A DNA stretch of 38,867 nt, from positions 1-38,867 of the forward strand of contig BOKV01000031.1 in NCBI GenBank assembly GCA_016861165.1, written 5' to 3'. Under the pieces are notes generated by a model. It was given only the letters and a program-made list of their open reading frames with translations. It was not told the origin of the DNA and did no database searches. Of this stretch, positions 24,430 through 32,767 are shown piece by piece (position 1 is the stretch's first letter; the number at the start of each line of letters is the position of its first letter). The DNA is from Alphaproteobacteria bacterium. Lineage in GTDB: Bacteria > Pseudomonadota > Alphaproteobacteria > Rhizobiales > Rhizobiaceae. Position numbers and translations under genes: made by a program.

Positions 24430-26619
24430 TCAGCGGGCGAATTCGGGCGTGCCGGCTCGGGCGGCGACGACCTGGTTGGGCGTGACCGGCTTGGCCTCAC
24501 GCAGCTTCCTTTCGAGTGCCCGCAGCGTCTGTTCGGCCTGCTCCGACAGCGTCTTCGGCCGGATCGCCGGCGCCGGCGCATCGCCCTTGGCGGCGGCCGC
24601 CGGCGCGCTGGCGGCAACCGCCAGGCCGGGCAGCGGGTTGTCGATGAAGGGGATCGGCCGCAGGTCGATGTTCTGGTGGGCGTAGGCCATGAATTTCTGC
24701 CAGGTCATTGCCGGCACGCTGCCGCCGGTCATGCGCCGCATCGGCGTATAGTCGTCATTGCCGTACCACACCGCGGCGACATAGTTGCCGGTGTAGCCGA
24801 CATACCAGGCGTCGCGATAGGCCGACGTGGTGCCGGTCTTGCCGGCCGAGCGGATGCCCTCGATCGCCGCGCGCCGCCCGGTGCCGCGTTCGGGCACCTG
24901 CGCCAGGATGCGGTTCATGACACCGGCGGTGCGTTCGCTCAGCGCCCGCTCGGGCGCCGGGCGGTCGCGCCGGTAGTCGTAAAGCACGTTGCCGGCCGAA
25001 TCGCTGATCTGCATGACGGCGTGGGTGTCGAGCTTGAGGCCGGCATTCATGAAGCTGCCATAGGCCGTCGCCATCTCGTAGACCGTCATGCCGTTGGAGC
25101 CGAGCACCATCGGCGGGTTGAGCACCAGCGGCGAGGTGACGCCCATCTTGCGCGCCGTCTCCTCGATGCGCTCGCCGCCCAGCGCCTCCAGCCCGTCATA
25201 GCCGGCATAGAGCCGCGGCGGCACGGTGTTGTAGGAGCGCACCAGCGCGGTGGCGAAGTCCATGCGGCCGGCATAGCCGCCCGAATAGTTGCGCGGGCAC
25301 CAGGCGCGGCCGCCGCTGCGCAGGCAGATCGGCCCGTCGGTCACCCTGGTGTTCTCATCATAGCCGAAATGCTCGATCGAGGCGGCGTAGACATAGGGCT
25401 TGAACGAGGAGCCCGGCTGGCGCCGCGAGGAACTGGCGCGGTTGAACTGGCTGGCGCCATAGTCGCGCCCGCCGACCAGCGCCCGCACGGCGCCCTCGTG
25501 GTCGATGACGACCATCGCCGCCTCCGACACGCCGTACTGGCTGCCATACTGGCGCAGATTGCTTTCGACCGCGTCCTCGGCCGCCCGCTGCAGATCGAGG
25601 TCGACGGTGGTCTTGGCGATGAAGGTGCGCGTCGGGAAGCGCGCCGCCAGCCGCTTGACCTCCTCGAAGGCGACATCCATGAAGTAGTTGGGCCCTTCCT
25701 CGTCGTTGCGTTCGACGATCTCGGCCGGCTTGCGCCGCGCCGCGATGACCTGGCCCTCGGTCATGAAGCCGGCCTGGACCATGTTGGTCAGCACCTCGTT
25801 GGCGCGGGCGCGCGCCGCCGGCAGGTTGATGTGCGGCGCATAGCGCGTCGGCGCCTTGTAGAGGCCGGCCAGCATCGCCGCCTCGGCAAGGTCGAGGTCC
25901 TTGGCGTTCTTGTCGAAATAGTATTGCGCCGCCGCGGTGACGCCGAAATTGCCGCCACCCATATAGGCGCGGTCGAGATAGAGCTTGAGGATTTCCTTCT
26001 TGGGCAGATTGGCTTCCAGCCACAGCGACAGGAAGGCCTCCTTGATCTTGCGCTCGATGGTGCGCTCATTGGTGAGGAACAGGTTCTTGGCGAGTTGCTG
26101 GGTTATGGTCGAGCCGCCCTGGACGACCTCGTTGGCCTTGACGTTCTCCAGCATGGCGCGCGCCAGGCCGACGAAATCGATGCCGAGATGGCTGAAGAAG
26201 CGCCGGTCCTCGGTTGCCAGCACCGCCTTGATGAAGTTGTCGGGCAGGGCGTCGATCTCCTGCGAATCGGTCTGGCGGATGCCGCGCCGGCCGATCTCCT
26301 TGCCGTAGCGGTCGAGGAAGGTGACGGCGAAATCACCCTGGGTGCGCCAGTCCCTGGCCGTCTCCTCGAAGGCCGGCAGCGCCAGCCCCAGCAGGACGAC
26401 CATGCCGGCGAGCCCGATTGTCACGCTCTCGTCGGCGATCTCGACCAGGAAGCGCCGGAAGCCGCGCACGCGGAAGCGGCGGAAGAAGATGGTGATCGAT
26501 TCCCAGCGGTCGCCGGCACTGGCAAACAGGTTGAACAGGCTCGAATCGATCCACGAATCGATGTCGAGCAGGCGGTTCTTCGCCTTGCCGCGGCCGGCCT
26601 TGTCGAAGGGATCGCGCAA
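24430..26619 (-). CDS. PBP1A family class A penicillin-binding protein
   Basis: A 729-residue bifunctional peptidoglycan synthase. It has a cytoplasmic stretch of about 60 residues, one transmembrane segment (about 62-82) and a GT51 glycosyltransferase domain ([14 protein letters not shown] at about 134-147 with catalytic Glu; [14 protein letters not shown]). The transpeptidase domain shows SSFK at about 400, SYN at about 460 and KTG(T) at about 593. The C-terminal 70 residues are Ala/Pro-rich, then helical. No ATG fits the N-terminus. A TTG at 26619 with GGGAG upstream is the best start, because the longer frame runs through low-complexity sequence and into the divergent gene. It polymerises and cross-links glycan strands in the periplasm. 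Confidence 0.92.
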   Translation of the reverse strand: MRDPFDKAGRGKAKNRLLDIDSWIDSSLFNLFASAGDRWESITIFFRRFRVRGFRRFLVEIADESVTIGLAGMVVLLGLALPAFEETARDWRTQGDFAVTFLDRYGKEIGRRGIRQTDSQEIDALPDNFIKAVLATEDRRFFSHLGIDFVGLARAMLENVKANEVVQGGSTITQQLAKNLFLTNERTIERKIKEAFLSLWLEANLPKKEILKLYLDRAYMGGGNFGVTAAAQYYFDKNAKDLDLAEAAMLAGLYKAPTRYAPHINLPAARARANEVLTNMVQAGFMTEGQVIAARRKPAEIVERNDEEGPNYFMDVAFEEVKRLAARFPTRTFIAKTTVDLDLQRAAEDAVESNLRQYGSQYGVSEAAMVVIDHEGAVRALVGGRDYGASQFNRASSSRRQPGSSFKPYVYAASIEHFGYDENTRVTDGPICLRSGGRAWCPRNYSGGYAGRMDFATALVRSYNTVPPRLYAGYDGLEALGGERIEETARKMGVTSPLVLNPPMVLGSNGMTVYEMATAYGSFMNAGLKLDTHAVMQISDSAGNVLYDYRRDRPAPERALSERTAGVMNRILAQVPERGTGRRAAIEGIRSAGKTGTTSAYRDAWYVGYTGNYVAAVWYGNDDYTPMRRMTGGSVPAMTWQKFMAYAHQNIDLRPIPFIDNPLPGLAVAASAPAAAAKGDAPAPAIRPKTLSEQAEQTLRALERKLREAKPVTPNQVVAARAGTPEFAR

Positions 26620-26716
26620 GTTGGAACTCCCGGTTGCGCCCTCGCCCCGACAGATATACCAATTCGGCCGGCATTTGGAGGGGTGGCGCGCGCTTTCGCC
26701 GCGTCGCCTTGAGCGC

Positions 26717-27214
26717 ATGGTGAAGACCGGAACCGCCGCGACGGAGCGGACCGCAACGGCGCAGGCGGCCGAGCCCGCCTTCTGGCGGGTGAAGACGCTC
26801 GGCCAGATGAGCGCGGCCGAGTGGGAGGCGCTGTGCGACGGCTGCGGGCGCTGCTGCCTCAACAAGTTCGAGGACGCCGACACCGGCGAGATCTTCTGGA
26901 CCAGCATCGCCTGCCGCCTGCTCGACCCGCAGTCCTGCCGCTGCACCGACTATCGCAACCGCTTCGACAAGGTGCCCGACTGCATCGGCCTCGATGTCGA
27001 GAAGGTGGCGTCCCTCGCCTGGCTGCCGCCGACCTGCGCCTACCGGCTCGTCCACGAGGGCCGCGACCTCTACTGGTGGCACCCGCTGGTCTCCGGCACG
27101 CCCGAGACCGTGCACGAGGCCGGCATCAGCGTGCGCGGCCGCACCATTGCCGAGGACGGCCTCGAACCGGAGGATTACGAGGACTTCCTGGTCGACTGGC
27201 CGGGGCAGGGGTGA
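26717..27214 (+). CDS. YcgN family cysteine-cluster protein (UPF0260)
   Basis: A 165-residue cytosolic protein. It has the Cys-rich signature [13 protein letters not shown], then [18 protein letters not shown] and VPDCIGL, typical of UPF0260/CxxCxxCC proteins thought to bind zinc or an Fe-S cluster. [20 protein letters not shown] and [12 protein letters not shown] are family-conserved. Function is unknown. The ATG at 26717 gives the normal family length; upstream codons in frame are non-conserved. It is divergent from the penicillin-binding protein gene and is the last gene before the GTA region. Confidence 0.9.
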   Translation: MVKTGTAATERTATAQAAEPAFWRVKTLGQMSAAEWEALCDGCGRCCLNKFEDADTGEIFWTSIACRLLDPQSCRCTDYRNRFDKVPDCIGLDVEKVASLAWLPPTCAYRLVHEGRDLYWWHPLVSGTPETVHEAGISVRGRTIAEDGLEPEDYEDFLVDWPGQG

Positions 27215-27259
27215 GCGGCTGGCGCCGACCGGAAGAACATAATCCTAGGAATTTTATCC

Positions 27260-27288
27260 TTGACAGCGCAACGGTGCTTCGCTATGTT
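27260..27288 (+). promoter_or_regulatory. Near-consensus sigma-70 promoter before the GTA cluster
   Basis: TTGACA (27260-27265), a 17-bp spacer, then TATGTT (27283-27288). This is the strongest promoter match seen in the window. An AT-rich segment with CCTAGG (27244-27249) precedes it. The predicted transcript start is near 27295. Confidence 0.75.
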
Positions 27289-27294
27289 GTCGCT

Positions 27295-27415
27295 ACGGTC
27301 GGAGAAGTGGGCCGGGAGACCGGCGCGGGCCCTTCCGGGGCGCGGCTTCTCCGCCTGTTCTGATCTCCTCCCGAGACTTGACCGGCCGGCTTCTGCAGCC
27401 GGCCGGTCGCGTTTT
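27295..27415 (+). ncRNA. Candidate structured small RNA or GTA leader with anti-Shine-Dalgarno motif
   Basis: About 120 nt between a strong promoter and an intrinsic terminator, with no convincing ORF. The predicted fold starts with an outer 8-bp stem (27300-27307 with 27346-27353) enclosing two hairpins: GCCGG-GAGA-CCGGC (27311-27324, GNRA-type loop) and GCCC/GGGC (27329-27341). Next comes a small hairpin TCTC-CTCCC-GAGA (27364-27376) that displays CTCCTCCC (27365-27372), then the terminator stem. Size, hairpin count and a C-rich anti-Shine-Dalgarno loop resemble sRNA families of Rhizobiales such as alpha-r14 and the cuckoo RNAs, which carry CCUCCUCCC-type loops. Family membership is inferred. 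It could instead be a leader that attenuates the GTA operon. Confidence 0.7.
27380..27415 (+). terminator. Intrinsic terminator of the candidate sRNA
   Basis: GACCGGCCGGCT (27380-27391), loop TCTGC, and the exact complement (27397-27408), then GCGTTTT. A 12-bp perfect stem plus a short T-run, 36 bp before the g1 start codon. Confidence 0.85.
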
Positions 27416-27450
27416 CGGGCGGCTCCCCCGCATCGACAAGGAGCTTTCCC

Positions 27451-27822
27451 GTGACCGACCCGGCCGGCCGGACGGCGGCTTTGGCGCGCCGCGGCTATGC
27501 CATGCCCGATCTGCGCGCCCTGCCGGCGCGCCTCGGTCGCATGCTGGCCGAGCAGGTCGACGCGCTCGAGGCGGACCCCGCCGAGGCCTATAGCGAAGGC
27601 CGCGTCAAGGCGCTTATGCTCATCACCAAAACCCTTCAGGCCATGGACGACATGGTCCGACAACAAGAAAGGGAAGATGATGGCGGGGTCGACAGACCTG
27701 ACGACATACTGGAGTTCCGCGCTGAACTTGCGCGCCGGCTTGCGGCGCTTGGCGCGGATGGGGAGGCAGGAGGCGTTCCTGGCGGAGCTCGCGCCGCGGC
27801 ATCTGAGGTGGATTCTGCGTGA
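27451..27822 (+). CDS. GTA g1-position protein, candidate small terminase (TerS)
   Basis: A 123-residue protein immediately upstream of the large terminase gene, where RcGTA has g1 (TerS). It is helical (LPARLGRMLAEQVDALEADP, then YSEGRVKALMLITKTLQAMD), with a C-terminal helix DDILEFRAELARRLAALG that may contact the large subunit. Sequence alone gives weak support for TerS; position is the main argument. The GTG start at 27451 has AAGGAG 7 bp upstream. The frame overlaps the large terminase gene by up to 146 bp, unusual in this tightly packed cluster and dependent on which TerL start is used. Confidence 0.7.
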   Translation: MTDPAGRTAALARRGYAMPDLRALPARLGRMLAEQVDALEADPAEAYSEGRVKALMLITKTLQAMDDMVRQQEREDDGGVDRPDDILEFRAELARRLAALGADGEAGGVPGGARAAASEVDSA

Positions 27823-29041
27823 CTGGCCGGTCTGGACCGGCGCCGCCCAGCGCCCGCCGCTTGCCCCCTGGCGCACCTGGCTGCTGCTCGGCGGGCGCGG
27901 CGCCGGCAAGACGCGCGCCGGGGCTGAGTGGCTGCACGGACTTGTCGTCGGCGACCGCCATTTCGCCGGCGACCCGGCCGGCCGCGTGGCGCTGGTCGGC
28001 GAGACCTATGGCGACGCCAGAGCCGTGATGATCGAGGGCGAATCCGGCCTGCTGGCGGTGGCCAGGCGCGGCGAACGGCCCGACTGGAACCCGTCGCTGC
28101 GCCGGCTCTACTGGCCGCGACGCGGCGTCGTCGGCCAGGTGTTCTCGGCGAGCGACCCCGAAGGCCTGCGCGGCTCGCAGTTCGGCGCCGCCTGGTGCGA
28201 CGAGATCGCCAAATGGGCCCATCCCGACGAGACATGGGACATGCTGCAGTTCTGCCTGCGGCTCGGCAGCGACCCGCGCCGGCTGGCAACGACAACGCCG
28301 AAGCCGCTGGCGCTGCTCAGGCGCCTGATCGCCGACGCGGCCACCATGGTCACCCGCTCGCCGACCGGCGACAACGCCGCCAATCTGGCGCCGGGTTTCC
28401 TCGACCATCTGTTCGCCCGCTATGGCGGCACGCGGCTTGGCCGCCAGGAACTCGACGGCGAGATCGTCGAGGATCGCGAGGACGCGCTGTGGAAGCGCGC
28501 CGCGATCGAGGCGGCGCGGCGGCCGGCGCCGGCCGATCTCGCCCGCATTGTCGTCGGCGTCGACCCGCCGGCCGGGACCGGTCCGGGTGCCGCCTGCGGC
28601 ATCGTCGCGGCGGGCCTCGACGCCGACGGCCGCTGCCACGTGCTCGCCGACCGCACCGTCGAGCGGGCCACCCCGCTCGCCTGGGCCAGCGCCGCCGTGG
28701 CGCTCTACCGCCGCCTCGGCGCCGACGCCATCGTCGCCGAGGTCAACCAGGGCGGCGATATGGTGCGCCAGCTCATCGCCCAGGTCGACACCGGCGTGGC
28801 CGTGCGCGCCGTGCGCGCGCGGCGCGGCAAGTGGCTCAGGGCCGAGCCGGTGGCGGCACTCTACGAGCAGGGCAGGGTGGTCCATTGCGGCCGCTTCGCC
28901 GAGCTGGAGGACGAGATGTGCGCCTTCGGCCTCGACGGGCTCGCCGCCGGCCGCTCGCCCGACCGGCTCGACGCGCTGGTCTGGGCCGTCACCGACCTTG
29001 TCCTCGCCCGCCAGGCCGAACCGCGTGTGCGCGGGTTGTAG
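27677..29041 (+). CDS. terL: GTA large terminase (g2), DNA-packaging ATPase/nuclease
   Basis: A 454-residue packaging motor. Walker A is GGRGAGKTR at residues 72-80. Walker B is within FGAAWCDEIAKW (Asp-Glu), and the coupling motif TTTPKP follows. The nuclease domain shows VGVDPPAG (metal-binding Asp), IVAEVNQGGDMV and DRLDALVWAVTDL with a late Asp. GTA terminases fill capsids with host DNA pieces in a headful manner. The ATG at 27677 follows GGGAAG; an alternative at 27758 would still keep the conserved QEAFLAELAP region. It is followed by the 236-bp repeat-bearing gap rather than directly by the portal gene. Confidence 0.93.
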   Translation: MMAGSTDLTTYWSSALNLRAGLRRLARMGRQEAFLAELAPRHLRWILRDWPVWTGAAQRPPLAPWRTWLLLGGRGAGKTRAGAEWLHGLVVGDRHFAGDPAGRVALVGETYGDARAVMIEGESGLLAVARRGERPDWNPSLRRLYWPRRGVVGQVFSASDPEGLRGSQFGAAWCDEIAKWAHPDETWDMLQFCLRLGSDPRRLATTTPKPLALLRRLIADAATMVTRSPTGDNAANLAPGFLDHLFARYGGTRLGRQELDGEIVEDREDALWKRAAIEAARRPAPADLARIVVGVDPPAGTGPGAACGIVAAGLDADGRCHVLADRTVERATPLAWASAAVALYRRLGADAIVAEVNQGGDMVRQLIAQVDTGVAVRAVRARRGKWLRAEPVAALYEQGRVVHCGRFAELEDEMCAFGLDGLAAGRSPDRLDALVWAVTDLVLARQAEPRVRGL

Positions 29042-29277
29042 GGGTGAATAGTGAATAGTGAATGGTGAATGGTGAATAGTGAATAGTGAATATTGTATTG
29101 CGTATTGTAATGGTTAGTTTGTGGCTGTTTTCACCGCTAGATTCGATGATCTATTGAAGCTCTCGCGAAGCCATAGATTAAGTTCATTATAACGCATTTG
29201 ACCATGTTCCATTCACCATTCACCATTCACCATTCACCATTCATCATTCACCATATGAAAACACGGAAAAGCCGAGA
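29042..29277. other. Gene-free gap between g2 and g3 carrying an inverted heptamer-array element
   Basis: No ORF. The stretch is markedly AT-rich compared with the window and consists almost wholly of the repeat element 29044-29251. The remaining 26 bp before the portal ATG contain only a weak purine-rich ribosome binding site (GGAAAA). Confidence 0.85.
29044..29251. repeat. AT-rich element bounded by inverted arrays of a 7-bp tandem repeat
   Basis: The left array is seven head-to-tail copies of GTGAATA or GTGAATG (29044-29092). The right array is six copies of the reverse complement CATTCAC, one with a T variant (29210-29251). The 117-bp core between them (29093-29209) is AT-rich and non-coding, with TATTG repeated near its left end. 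In RNA the arrays could pair into a long imperfect stem of about 42 bp. It resembles a miniature inverted-repeat element, but no target-site duplication or transposase is evident. Unlike a CRISPR array, units abut with no spacers. Confidence 0.92.
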
Positions 29278-30441
29278 ATGAACCGTCTCCTTGACTGGCT
29301 GCGGCCGGCGCGCCCGGCGGTGCCGGAGAAGAAGGCTCAGCCGTTCTTTGCCCTGCACGGTCCGGGCGAGGCCAGCTGGTCGTTTGCCGGCGCCGGCGCG
29401 CTCGCCCGCGAGGGCTTCGCCCGCAACCCCGTCGTCTATCGCTGCGTGCGCCTGGTCGCCGAGGCGGCCGCCTCGCTGCCGCTTATCCTCCATGAGGGCG
29501 AGCACGAACTCGCCGCCCACCCGCTCCTAGAACTGCTGGCCCGCCCCGGCCCGCGCCAGGCCGGGCGCCAGTTCCTGGAGGCGCTCTACGGCCACCTCCT
29601 GGTCTCCGGCAACGCCTATGTCCACGCGCTCGAGCTGGGCGCGGCCCCGCGCGAACTGCACCTCCTGCGCCCCGACCGGGTGCGCGCGGTCGCCGACGCC
29701 GCCGGCTGGCCGGTCGCCTATGACTACACCGCCGCCGGCCGCCGGCTGCGCATCAGCGCCGAGGGCGATCCGCCGCCGATCCTGCATCTGGCCCAGTTCA
29801 ACCCGCTCGACGAGGTCAACGGCCTGCCGCCGCTTGCCCCCGCCCACATGGCGCTCGACATCCACAACGCCGCCGGCCGCTGGAACAAGGCGCTGCTCGA
29901 CAATTCGGCCCGTCCGTCCGGCGCGCTGGTCTATACCGCGACGGAAGGCGGCAATCTGACCGCCGACCAGTTCGATCGGCTCAAGGCCGAATTGGAGGAG
30001 GGCTATTCGGGCGCTGCGCGCGCCGGCCGGCCGATGCTGCTCGAAGGCGGCCTCGACTGGAAGGCGATGGGCTATTCGCCGCGCGACATGGATTTCGTCG
30101 AGGCGAGAAACGGCGCCGCCCGCGACATCGCGCTCGCCTTCGGCGTGCCGCCGATGCTGCTCGGCATTCCCGGCGACAACACCTATGCCAATTTCCAGGA
30201 GGCCAATCGCGCGCTGTGGCGCCAGACCGTGCTGCCGCTCGCCGCCGGCGTCGCCGCCACGCTCGGCGCCTGGCTTGCCGACTTCTTCGGCGCCGGGCTG
30301 CGGCTCGACATCGACGCCGATGGCGTCGTCGCGCTTGCCGCCGACCGCGAGGCGCTGTGGCGCCGGCTTGCCGTGGCCGAGTTCCTGACCACCGACGAGA
30401 AGCGGGCGGCGGCCGGCTACGGCCCGCTCGGAGACGACTGA
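29278..30441 (+). CDS. GTA portal protein (g3, HK97-type)
   Basis: A 387-residue phage portal protein that forms the dodecameric ring at the capsid vertex for DNA passage. Family landmarks include NPVVYRCVRLVAEAAASLPL, LYGHLLVSGNAYVHALEL, KALLDNSARPSGALVY and the C-terminal LLGIPGDNTYANFQEANRAL with WRQTVLPLA. Start ATG at 29278; the ribosome binding site is weak, perhaps because the inserted repeat displaced the original one. It overlaps nothing and is followed after 1 bp by the small g3.5-position gene. Confidence 0.94.
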   Translation: MNRLLDWLRPARPAVPEKKAQPFFALHGPGEASWSFAGAGALAREGFARNPVVYRCVRLVAEAAASLPLILHEGEHELAAHPLLELLARPGPRQAGRQFLEALYGHLLVSGNAYVHALELGAAPRELHLLRPDRVRAVADAAGWPVAYDYTAAGRRLRISAEGDPPPILHLAQFNPLDEVNGLPPLAPAHMALDIHNAAGRWNKALLDNSARPSGALVYTATEGGNLTADQFDRLKAELEEGYSGAARAGRPMLLEGGLDWKAMGYSPRDMDFVEARNGAARDIALAFGVPPMLLGIPGDNTYANFQEANRALWRQTVLPLAAGVAATLGAWLADFFGAGLRLDIDADGVVALAADREALWRRLAVAEFLTTDEKRAAAGYGPLGDD

Positions 30442-30442
30442 C

Positions 30443-30760
30443 ATGACCTGGCATGCCTCGCCCGACACGCTGTGGCTCCTCGCCGCCAAGGCGCTCGGCG
30501 CCGTCAGCGGGTCGGCCATCTCGCTCGCCTATGCGCTGCCCAGGGGTCGGCGCGAGGCGGCGCTGCGCTTCTTCACCGGTGTGGCCGCCGGCATGGTGTT
30601 CGGCACCGCCGCCGGGTTGCGGCTCGCCGAATATCTCGGCGTCTCGAGTGAGCTCAGCCGCTTCGAGATCACCATGGCCGGCGCGGCCGCCGTCAGCCTC
30701 GGCGCCTGGTGGACGCTCGGCGTGCTGGCGCGCCTGGCCGAGCGCTACCGGCGCGACTGA
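30443..30760 (+). CDS. Small membrane protein at the GTA g3.5 position (DUF6107-like)
   Basis: A 105-residue protein with two or three hydrophobic segments: LWLLAAKALGAVSGSAISLA (about 10-29), FFTGVAAGMVFGTAAGLRLA (about 42-61) and ITMAGAAAVSLGAWWTLGVL (about 75-94), with a basic C-terminus. It sits between portal and protease genes, where RcGTA carries the short g3.5. Similar proteins in rhizobial GTA clusters are annotated DUF6107; that match is from memory and moderate. Size and topology would suit a holin-like or membrane-adaptor role, but this is not demonstrated. Confidence 0.75.
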   Translation: MTWHASPDTLWLLAAKALGAVSGSAISLAYALPRGRREAALRFFTGVAAGMVFGTAAGLRLAEYLGVSSELSRFEITMAGAAAVSLGAWWTLGVLARLAERYRRD

Positions 30761-30779
30761 TCCATCCCGGAGCAGACTT

Positions 30780-31490
30780 ATGAACCGCGACATCCTGGCG
30801 CTGCGCGAGACCAAGTTCGCCGGCGCCGCGCTCGAACGCGTCCGCCTCGACGGCACCTTCCGCGGCTATGCCGCCATCTTCGGCGAGCGCGACCTCGGCA
30901 ACGACGTGGTGCTGCCCGGCGCCTTCGCCGCCTCGCTCGCCCGCCGCGGCCCGGAGAACGTGCGCATGCTGTTCCAGCACGATCCCGACGAGCCGATCGG
31001 CACCTGGACGAGCATTGTCGAGGACGGCCGCGGCCTCTACGTCACCGGCCGCCTCGCCACGGCGGTCGCCCGCGGCCGCGAGGTGCTCGAACTGATGCGC
31101 GCCGGCGCCATCGACGGCCTGTCGATCGGCTTTCGCACCATCCGCGCCCGCGCCGACAGGGCGAGCCGCGCCCGCCACATCGTCGAGGCCGACCTGTGGG
31201 AGATTTCCGTCGTCACCTTTCCCATGCAGCTCGGCGCCCGCGTCGACCAGGTCAAGGCCGCCCGCCGCCCGTCCGACCCCGGGCTGCCGACCATCCGCCA
31301 ATTCGAGCGCTGGCTCATGCAGGACGCTGGGCTGACGCGCGGGCAGGCCCGCGCGGTGATCACCCGCGGCTTCGCCCATCTCGCCGGCATGCGGGACGCT
31401 GCCGCCGCCACCCCGCGCGAACTGGCCGGCCGCATCCGCCTCGCCGCCCGCGCCATCGCCAACCTTGCCGAACCGAGGAACACGCCATGA
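30780..31490 (+). CDS. GTA prohead protease (g4, HK97 family)
   Basis: A 236-residue capsid maturation protease. The fold signature is visible as FRGYAAIFGERDLGNDVVLP, NVRMLFQHDPDEPIGTWTSI (catalytic His in QHD) and DGLSIGFRTIRA (catalytic Ser in LSIG). EISVVTFPMQLGARV completes the domain. A C-terminal extension of about 70 residues (IRQFERWLMQDAGLTRGQAR) is common in GTA proteases. GGAGCAG precedes the ATG at 30780. The stop overlaps the capsid start by 4 bp. Confidence 0.93.
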   Translation: MNRDILALRETKFAGAALERVRLDGTFRGYAAIFGERDLGNDVVLPGAFAASLARRGPENVRMLFQHDPDEPIGTWTSIVEDGRGLYVTGRLATAVARGREVLELMRAGAIDGLSIGFRTIRARADRASRARHIVEADLWEISVVTFPMQLGARVDQVKAARRPSDPGLPTIRQFERWLMQDAGLTRGQARAVITRGFAHLAGMRDAAAATPRELAGRIRLAARAIANLAEPRNTP

Positions 31491-32737
31491 CCACCACCAC
31501 GCTGCCGACGCTGGAAAGCAAGGCCGACACCGGCGACATCGCCATCGCCTTCGACGAATTGATGCGCGCCTTCGATGCCTTCCGGCAGACCAATGACGAA
31601 CGCCTGGCGCAGATCGAGAGCCGCTTCGGCGCCGACGTCGTCACCGACGAGAAGATGGCCCGCATCGGCCGCGCCCTCGACGAGCACAAGGCGCTGATCG
31701 ACCGGCTGGTGCTGAAGGGCCGCCGCCCGGCGCTGGAGGGCGGCACCACCGCCACGCTCGCCCAGATCGAGCATCGCCAGGCATTCGAGGCCTATGTCCG
31801 CAACGGTCAGGACAACGGCCTGCGCCGCTTCGAGATGAAGGCGATGTCCTACGGCTCCGACCCCGACGGCGGCTATCTGGTGCCCGACGAGACCGCGAGC
31901 GAGATCGGCCGGCGCCTTGCCGCCATCTCGCCGGTCCGCTCCATCGCCGCCATCCGCACGGTGTCGGCGTCCGTCTACAAGAAGCCGTTCGCCGTGTCCG
32001 GCCCGGCCACCGGCTGGGTCGCCGAGACCGACGCCCGCCCGCAGACGGCGACACCGACGCTGGCCGAACTGCAGTTTCCGACCATGGAGATCTATGCCAT
32101 GCCGGCGGCCACCCAGACGCTGCTGGAGGACGCCGCCGTCGATATCGACGCCTGGATCGCTTCCGAGGTCGAGGCCGCCTTCGCCGAGCAGGAGAGTGCC
32201 GCCTTTGTCGCCGGCGACGGCGTCAACAAGCCGAGGGGCTTCCTTGACTACGACACGGTCACCGAGGCAAGCTGGGAATGGGGCAAGCTCGGCCATGTCG
32301 CGACCGGCGCCGACGGCGCCTTCGCCGCCTCCGACCCTTCCGACGTGCTGGTCGACACCATCTATGCGCTGAAAGCCGGCTACCGCCAGAACGCCCACTG
32401 GGTGATGAACCGCGCCACCCAGGCCGAGATCCGCAAGTTGAAGGACGGTGACGGCAACTATCTGTGGCAGCCGCCGGCCGCCCCCGGCGGCCGCGCCATG
32501 CTGATGGGCTTTCCCCTGGTCGAGGCCGAGGACATGCCCGACATCGGCTCCGACGCGCTGGCGATCGCCTTCGGCGATTTCGCCCGCGGCTACCTGGTGG
32601 TCGACCGGGCCGGCGTGCGCGTGCTGCGCGACCCCTATTCGGCCAAGCCCTACGTGCTGTTCTACACGACCAAGCGCGTCGGCGGCGGCGTCCAGGACTT
32701 CGACGCCATCAAGCTCGTCAAGTTCGGCACCGCGTAA
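31487..32737 (+). CDS. GTA major capsid protein (g5, HK97 fold)
   Basis: A 416-residue capsid protein. Residues 1 to about 100 are a helical delta/scaffold domain (FDELMRAFDAFRQTNDERLA) presumably removed by the g4 protease. The HK97 core starts near AMSYGSDPDGGYLVPDETAS, with FPTMEIYAMPAATQTLLEDA and ESAAFVAGDGVNKPRGFL, and ends LFYTTKRVGGGVQDFDAIKL. ATG overlaps the protease stop. A hairpin (32768-32798) lies between this gene and g6, plausibly adjusting expression of the abundant capsid protein against downstream genes. Confidence 0.95.
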   Translation: MTTTTLPTLESKADTGDIAIAFDELMRAFDAFRQTNDERLAQIESRFGADVVTDEKMARIGRALDEHKALIDRLVLKGRRPALEGGTTATLAQIEHRQAFEAYVRNGQDNGLRRFEMKAMSYGSDPDGGYLVPDETASEIGRRLAAISPVRSIAAIRTVSASVYKKPFAVSGPATGWVAETDARPQTATPTLAELQFPTMEIYAMPAATQTLLEDAAVDIDAWIASEVEAAFAEQESAAFVAGDGVNKPRGFLDYDTVTEASWEWGKLGHVATGADGAFAASDPSDVLVDTIYALKAGYRQNAHWVMNRATQAEIRKLKDGDGNYLWQPPAAPGGRAMLMGFPLVEAEDMPDIGSDALAIAFGDFARGYLVVDRAGVRVLRDPYSAKPYVLFYTTKRVGGGVQDFDAIKLVKFGTA

Positions 32738-32767
32738 GCCCCGCCTCCAGCCCCGCGCGCTGCCGAA

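Noticed and set aside
23968..26712. Very long plus-strand ORF (over 900 codons) opposite the DUF1214 and penicillin-binding protein genes
   Set aside because: It is antisense to well-supported genes, Arg/Gly/His-rich, and has no recognisable domain; long antisense frames are expected at this GC content.
29044..29251. Possible CRISPR array in the g2-g3 gap
   Set aside because: Units are 7 bp, abut without spacers, and the two arrays face each other; no cas genes are near.
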